Shown: in pieces, positions 5,630-6,605 of the stretch
How positions within the stretch are numbered: the first letter of the stretch is position 1
Layout of the letters: each line of letters starts with the position of its first letter
Assembly: GCA_913046825.1 (NCBI GenBank)
Contig: CAJWTF010000177.1
Location: forward strand, 1-6,605
Length of the DNA: 6,605 nt
Source: an uncultured Rickettsiales bacterium
Lineage (GTDB): Bacteria; Pseudomonadota; Alphaproteobacteria; UBA8366
Reading direction: 5' to 3'
Notes under the pieces: model-generated
Databases searched by the model: none
The model's input: the letters and a program-made list of their open reading frames with translations, nothing else
Told to the model about the DNA's origin: nothing
Translations under genes and position numbers: made by a program

Positions 5630-6605
5630 ATGAGCAACAAACTTATCCAAATTGGACGGCGGTTGGCTCAAGCCCTGCCGTCCGTATTTGGCGTGGTCGT
5701 CATCTCGTTTGTTCTCACCCGCGCCTTGCCGGGCGACCCCGCGGTCTATTTTGCGGGAGATATGGCGGACAAAGAGTCAATCGAGCAGGTGCGCCAATCG
5801 CTTGGCTTGGATAAGAGTTGGGCCGAGCAATTCACGATCTATGTGCGTAATCTGATAAATGGTGACTGGGGGACCTCGTTGAGCACCGGTCGGCCTGTAA
5901 CGGAAGAACTGCTGACACGCCTACCGGCATCCCTGGAACTAACCCTCATAGGGCTCAGTCTAGCGATAGTTGTCGCCATACCACTTGGTGTCCTCGCGGC
6001 CACCCGTCCCGGTAGTTGGGTCGACCACCTTTGCCGCGTTGTGGTCACGGCCGGGGTTTCTCTGCCGACCTTCTTTACCGGGTTGTTTCTTGTCTATATC
6101 TTTTACTATTTGCTGGGATGGTCGCCCTGTCCGCTCGGCCGCCTCAATATCGTCTACCTGTCACCGCCGCACGTGACCGGATTCTATACCATCGACAGTT
6201 TACTCAATGGGGACCCGAAGATATTCGTTGCGTCGATTGCGCAATTGATCCTACCGGCAGCAACGCTGGGGCTCTTTGCGCTCGCACCGATCGCGCGTAT
6301 GACACGGGCCGCCATGCTCGGCGCGTTGGCTAGCGATTTTATTCGAGCGGCTCGCGCCAATGGCCTTTCAAATCGTGTGGTCCTCGTCACCTACGCGTTT
6401 CGTAACGCCGCCCTGCCGGTGCTGACGACCCTCGGCATGGTCTTCTCATTCTTGCTTGGCGCAAACGTGCTCGTAGAGAAAGTGTTTTCTTGGCCAGGTA
6501 TTGGCTCCTTCGCGATCCAGGCGTTGGTGGCCTCCGACTACGCCGCAGTTCAAGGCTTTGTCCTCGCGATGGCGTTGCTCTTTGTCTGCGTCAACCTGTT
6601 CATCG
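5630..6605 (+). CDS. ABC transporter permease, DppB/OppB type, incomplete at window end
   Basis: Inner-membrane permease half that, with a DppC-type partner and two ATPases expected downstream, would form the channel for the neighbouring binding protein. The frame is open from ATG 5630 for 325 residues and runs off the window, probably only a short tail from its end. Likely membrane segments lie at about residues 13-31, 101-123, 137-163, 198-222, 263-283 and 304-325. The short conserved loop after the first segment (ALPGDPA, 32-38) and the LGLDK motif (58-62) are typical of the family. The cytoplasmic EAA coupling loop is at 237-263 (FIRAARANGLS, then FRNAALP), followed by the family motif FSWPGIG (286-292). 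The gene starts 12 bases after the binding-protein stop, without a strong ribosome site, which suggests translation coupled to the upstream gene. The family is certain; the cargo is unknown. Confidence 0.93.
   Translation, partial: MSNKLIQIGRRLAQALPSVFGVVVISFVLTRALPGDPAVYFAGDMADKESIEQVRQSLGLDKSWAEQFTIYVRNLINGDWGTSLSTGRPVTEELLTRLPASLELTLIGLSLAIVVAIPLGVLAATRPGSWVDHLCRVVVTAGVSLPTFFTGLFLVYIFYYLLGWSPCPLGRLNIVYLSPPHVTGFYTIDSLLNGDPKIFVASIAQLILPAATLGLFALAPIARMTRAAMLGALASDFIRAARANGLSNRVVLVTYAFRNAALPVLTTLGMVFSFLLGANVLVEKVFSWPGIGSFAIQALVASDYAAVQGFVLAMALLFVCVNLFI

Noticed and set aside
1..6605. CRISPR arrays, tRNA or rRNA genes, insertion sequence ends and transposases.
   Set aside because: No regularly spaced repeats, cloverleaf-like sequence, or transposase motifs were seen by eye on either strand.

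Overview
The window looks like chromosome from a proteobacterium, most likely an alphaproteobacterium of the Hyphomicrobiales (rhizobial) type. That assignment rests on the mix of genes: a cytochrome c' of the c-556 kind, a twin-arginine-exported solute-binding protein, a peptide-type ABC transporter next to an amidase, and moderately GC-rich coding sequence with a more AT-rich left end. No gene in the window is strictly diagnostic, so the taxonomic call is an inference.

Layout. Positions 1-482 hold no recognisable gene, only a dyad at 21-36 and scattered weak signals. Positions 483-1062 (+) encode a periplasmic cytochrome c' whose reading frame is broken at about 774; signal peptide and N-terminal helices are in one frame, the last helices and the CSGCH haem site in another. 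It also carries an unusual Met/Gly-rich insert. It converges on a LysR-family regulator gene at 1148-2056 (-). A 119-base divergent promoter region (2057-2175) separates this regulator from a rightward operon: an AtzF-type allophanate hydrolase (2176-3999), a Tat-exported family 5 substrate-binding protein (4001-5617) and a DppB-type permease (5630 to the window edge, incomplete). The three rightward genes are spaced by 1 and 12 bases and are very probably co-transcribed.

How the genes may work together. Allophanate hydrolase makes ammonium and CO2 from allophanate, the last step in use of biuret, cyanuric acid or carboxylated urea as nitrogen source. No urea carboxylase or cyanuric acid pathway enzyme is present in the window, but a peptide-type importer is directly linked, so the best reading is a nitrogen-scavenging operon that imports a small amide or ureide (biuret is the leading candidate) and degrades it through allophanate, under a divergently encoded LysR regulator. 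The layout resembles atzR-atzDEF of Pseudomonas sp. ADP in having a divergent LysR gene. The enzyme producing allophanate would have to lie outside the window.

The most informative non-coding signal is a dyad ATGC-N7-GCAT (a T-N11-A LysR box) between the regulator and the operon, with a near copy (14 of 16 bases) at the left end of the window. Nothing here proves a new biological system; the main novelty candidates are the paired operators, the frame-broken Met-rich cytochrome, and the untested substrate of the transporter-hydrolase operon.
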